Below are positions 61,372 to 64,000 of a DNA stretch of 64,000 bases, piece after piece. A program made the translations under genes and the position numbers. This stretch comes from Ailanthus altissimus (Eukaryota > Streptophyta > Magnoliopsida > Sapindales > Simaroubaceae): the NCBI GenBank assembly GCA_946807835.1, contig OX327690.1:29296501-29360500 (forward strand), written 5' to 3'. Under the pieces are notes generated by a model, which saw only the letters and a list, made by a program, of their open reading frames with translations, made no database searches and was not told where the DNA came from. Every line of letters begins with the position of its first letter. The stretch's first letter is position 1.

Positions 61372-63817
61372 TGGAAATCATAATGCCATTTATAAAAGAA
61401 TTACTCAACTTAGTTGGAGATGGAAGATCAAGGTTCTTATTCTTTTGTTATATGATCATATAATACAAGGATCGAAGGCCTCGGCGTGGTCCGGAAATTA
61501 GAAAGTGGATGGCGCTGGAAGTCATTATCAACTCGTTTTCATGTTCCAGCACTATTGGCACCCATGGGGCTGTAATGTGCTGCTTTGGGTGTTTTTGCAT
61601 ATTTATGGTATAAAGGTATTTAAGTCCTTATGATTGTCCTCGGGCCGAGTCCGTTGTCATTGTGTTCTTGAGTACGAGAACTTCTGTTGGTGGAATTTAG
61701 TGGGTTTGGTGTAAAATAAAATTTATAAGACTTCCCAATTTGGTTCGGAATTCGAAAATTTGATATTACTGAGTGGCGCGGCCAAGTCTATGACTACGAC
61801 ACTGTCCCTTATTAAGCAAAATATTGATTTGTACGCACTTTCTAGGTACCACTTCGTATTTTTGGGCCATGTAATGTTCGCTCGAAACACAAAAGTAACT
61901 GTCACTGACGACAACAACCATATGCAAGTATATTCGTGATCTGCAAACCGAATGAACGAGTCAGGCAATCAGTTAACTCTTAGGAAGCTTCAATGGCGTC
62001 AAGTGTTATCTTTCATTTAGTTTCCCTTCCCTTCACTGGCAAAAATCATTTTGACATTCACTTTTGGTTGGAATATGGATTTGGGAGTCATTAGAATTGC
62101 TGGATTTATTATCTGCTTGGTGTAGAAGTAGAAGAAGGGAAGAACGCTTCATGTCATGAATATACCCTTCTATTATTTTTTTAGAGGTGTACAAATGCTT
62201 ATAGTATCTTCCTTCAATAAATGAATAGATAGACTTCAGCGTAATTAAAAACTCAGTGGCCAAATGTTGGAAGTATTAACGAAATTGGGGTGGAAATATA
62301 TACAGCCAATAATGAATTTGCTCTGACAACGACTATTCTTACCTACGGCCTCAGGGGTACAAAGGCCCAGATTCTTGGTGTGAAAGCCCAAATGTTTTAC
62401 TTTTATAAAATATAAAAAGCCCAAATTCTTTTTGAGTTTTTGTTTCCAAGATCCATGGGGTGTTGCTCCTTCGATGCATTTTATGATTTGTGATATGTAT
62501 TTTTTTCCTTCTTTTTTCTTTTTCTTATTTTTAATGGTGTGATACATCATATTCATATATGCACACGAGGGTTTTAATTTTTAAAAAGGAATGAAACCCT
62601 CCTAGGATTCCAATTCCCATTCCCCAATTTCTTGATATCATAAAGCATCTTTCCTTATTTTAATCTTTCAAACAAAGTACATTATTTATATATGGCTTAT
62701 GACTGTTCCAGTACCATTCAACTTTACAAAAATACTCATTAAATTTTTATTTGACAAAACAAATAATTATATATATATACACACATTAGGAAATTTATTT
62801 TGCATCTGCATACCCAGCTTTTTGTATATTTATTTATTTTGCCTGACCATCTTTGGCCTACATTAGTACAGTTGAGCAACCCAAGGGCTGTTGAGCAGCA
62901 AATTTACAAATCTTTTGGCACCTAACCTTCTTTTATGATCATCTTCCATTGATTATAAAAGTGAGAAGTTTGATTCAAAAACTCATCAACTCAAATACCC
63001 TTTTTCCTCCTTTTTTTTTTCCATGACACATGTTCCTTTTCATTTCTCAACTACCACCATCACCATCACCATCACCGCCACCATCATCATCATCATTATC
63101 ATTACTATACTTTCACTAATAAAAAAATGGAAAGAAAGGAAAATAGAATCAAAAGAAGAAACCAACTGTCAAGATTTTGATACTTTGCTTATAAATAGTC
63201 AGAACCAGTGGAAAATAAATAATACTAATGGAAGTTTTTACTCTTTACCCTTCACAGGCAAAAAAACAGAACGGATACTGCATTTAGTATGCGATGCAGG
63301 TGTTTTTTTTTACTTGTAAGTGATTGAGTAGCCCGTGACTTTCCGGTCCTCACAGGAGCGGAGTATATTTTGTTTGATTCCGGGGGCTACAGTAATTTTT
63401 GCTTTTGTCTTTGGTTTACCTTTTTTTGGGTTGGCAGTGTCATTTCATTTCAATTCATTTAACACCCATCACAATATTTCTTATTTTCATTTTGCTACTT
63501 GAATTTTCTTGTCATTTAAGTGAACATATTTCCTTATTTTTACCAAACAGGTTAGATTACTTAATTAGTTATTAGAAAGACCATGAACTAAGTAAAGTTG
63601 AATAAACAAATGTTATGCTTAGATTAGTTGCTCTGAAAAAGTAAGATGAAAGCACTTTTAAGAGATTTGTGAAGTGACATAAATTCTGGCTGCTACTGCT
63701 GCTGCTTCAACGTCTCTCTGGAAAATGCCAGCGTGGAATTCAAGAACAGTCTCTAAAATCCAGAAGCAGCCATGTTTAAGTTACCGTATCCATATGGTAC
63801 TTCTAACTTCTAACTAA
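61372..63817. other. 3' flank of APR and intergenic DNA
   Basis: Starts with the APR 3'-UTR (to about 61.7 kb). Beyond it only short frames occur, including one with ACC/ATC/ATT repeat coding (63049-63110) that is a simple-sequence artefact. Nothing else recognised. Confidence 0.45.
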
Positions 63818-63929
63818 AGTTACAGTCTACTCTAGACCACACATTTAATCAAGAAATTAAATAAACAAATTTTAGTTGCAGTCTATTTTAGACCACACAT
63901 TTAATTAAGAAATAAAATAAACAAATAAA
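63818..63929. repeat. 56-bp tandem duplication
   Basis: Two head-to-tail units beginning AGTTACAGTCTACTCTAGAC (63818) and AGTTGCAGTCTATTTTAGAC (63874), both continuing CACACATTTAAT(C/T)AAGAAA. A handful of substitutions separate them. Confidence 0.88.
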
Positions 63930-64000
63930 ACCCTTTAGGCCTTTTACCTTTTTTTTTAAAATGTATTTTCTTCAAAGTTTGGAACTTTTGCAAGTCTCCA

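Noticed and set aside
63023..63319. 98-codon frame with Thr/Ile repeats
   Set aside because: It is coded by an ACC/ATC/ATT simple repeat and poly-pyrimidine DNA, so it looks like a low-complexity artefact.
1..64000. CRISPR arrays, operons or bacterial-type gene clusters
   Set aside because: Everything recognised is plant nuclear sequence with spliceosomal introns; the tandem repeats seen lack spacer/repeat alternation.

Overview
This is a 64-kb piece of nuclear DNA from a flowering plant, almost certainly a eudicot. The supporting evidence is many GT-AG introns, AT-rich intergenic DNA, plastid-targeted plant enzymes (starch synthase III, arogenate dehydratase, APS reductase), plant-only families (S40/DUF584, RTFL/DVL peptides) and a MIR171 hairpin. 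A woody eudicot such as Citrus would fit, but the species cannot be fixed from this window alone. Exons below were joined by hand from GT/AG borders and codon phase; for every multi-exon gene the phases close without a break.

Layout: 0.04-6.7 kb (+) the last 13 coding exons of starch synthase III; 10.6-11.2 kb (+) an S40 senescence-regulator-like protein; 14.3-19.3 kb (+) an 11-exon Golgi beta-1,3-galactosyltransferase (GT31); 21.1-21.55 kb (-) a MIR171 locus with its own TATA box and an open frame upstream of the hairpin; 21.8-25.2 kb a decayed, repeat-flanked (probably transposon-derived) block; 27.2-27.4 kb (-) an RTFL/DVL micropeptide; 28.6-29.7 kb (+) ATG8; 30.1-30.3 kb (-) a small 'WADQW' protein; 31.8-32.3 kb a non-autonomous hAT-like element with an 8-bp target duplication; 32.9-35.2 kb (-) an ANKRD13-type ankyrin / GPCR-chaperone-domain protein; 37.8-38.0 kb (+) a 65-aa uncharacterised plant protein; 40.9-44.6 kb (+) arogenate dehydratase; 46.1-48.5 kb (-) glyoxalase I with a long 5'-UTR intron; 49.5-55.6 kb very AT-rich gene-poor DNA; 55.6-57.1 kb (-) a broken, intron-containing copy of the glyoxalase I gene; 59.4-61.4 kb (+) APS reductase; then gene-poor DNA to the end.

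The genes are independent plant transcription units, not a cluster. They cover starch synthesis, phenylalanine synthesis, sulfate assimilation, methylglyoxal detoxification, autophagy, cell-wall glycosylation and developmental regulation. No CRISPR, operon or obviously new multi-gene system was found. The points most worth following up are the MIR171 primary transcript with a 110-codon open frame ahead of the hairpin, the recent-looking segmental GLXI pseudogene, the hAT-like MITE, the repeat-flanked block at 21.8-25.2 kb, and three small-protein genes that automatic annotation often misses.
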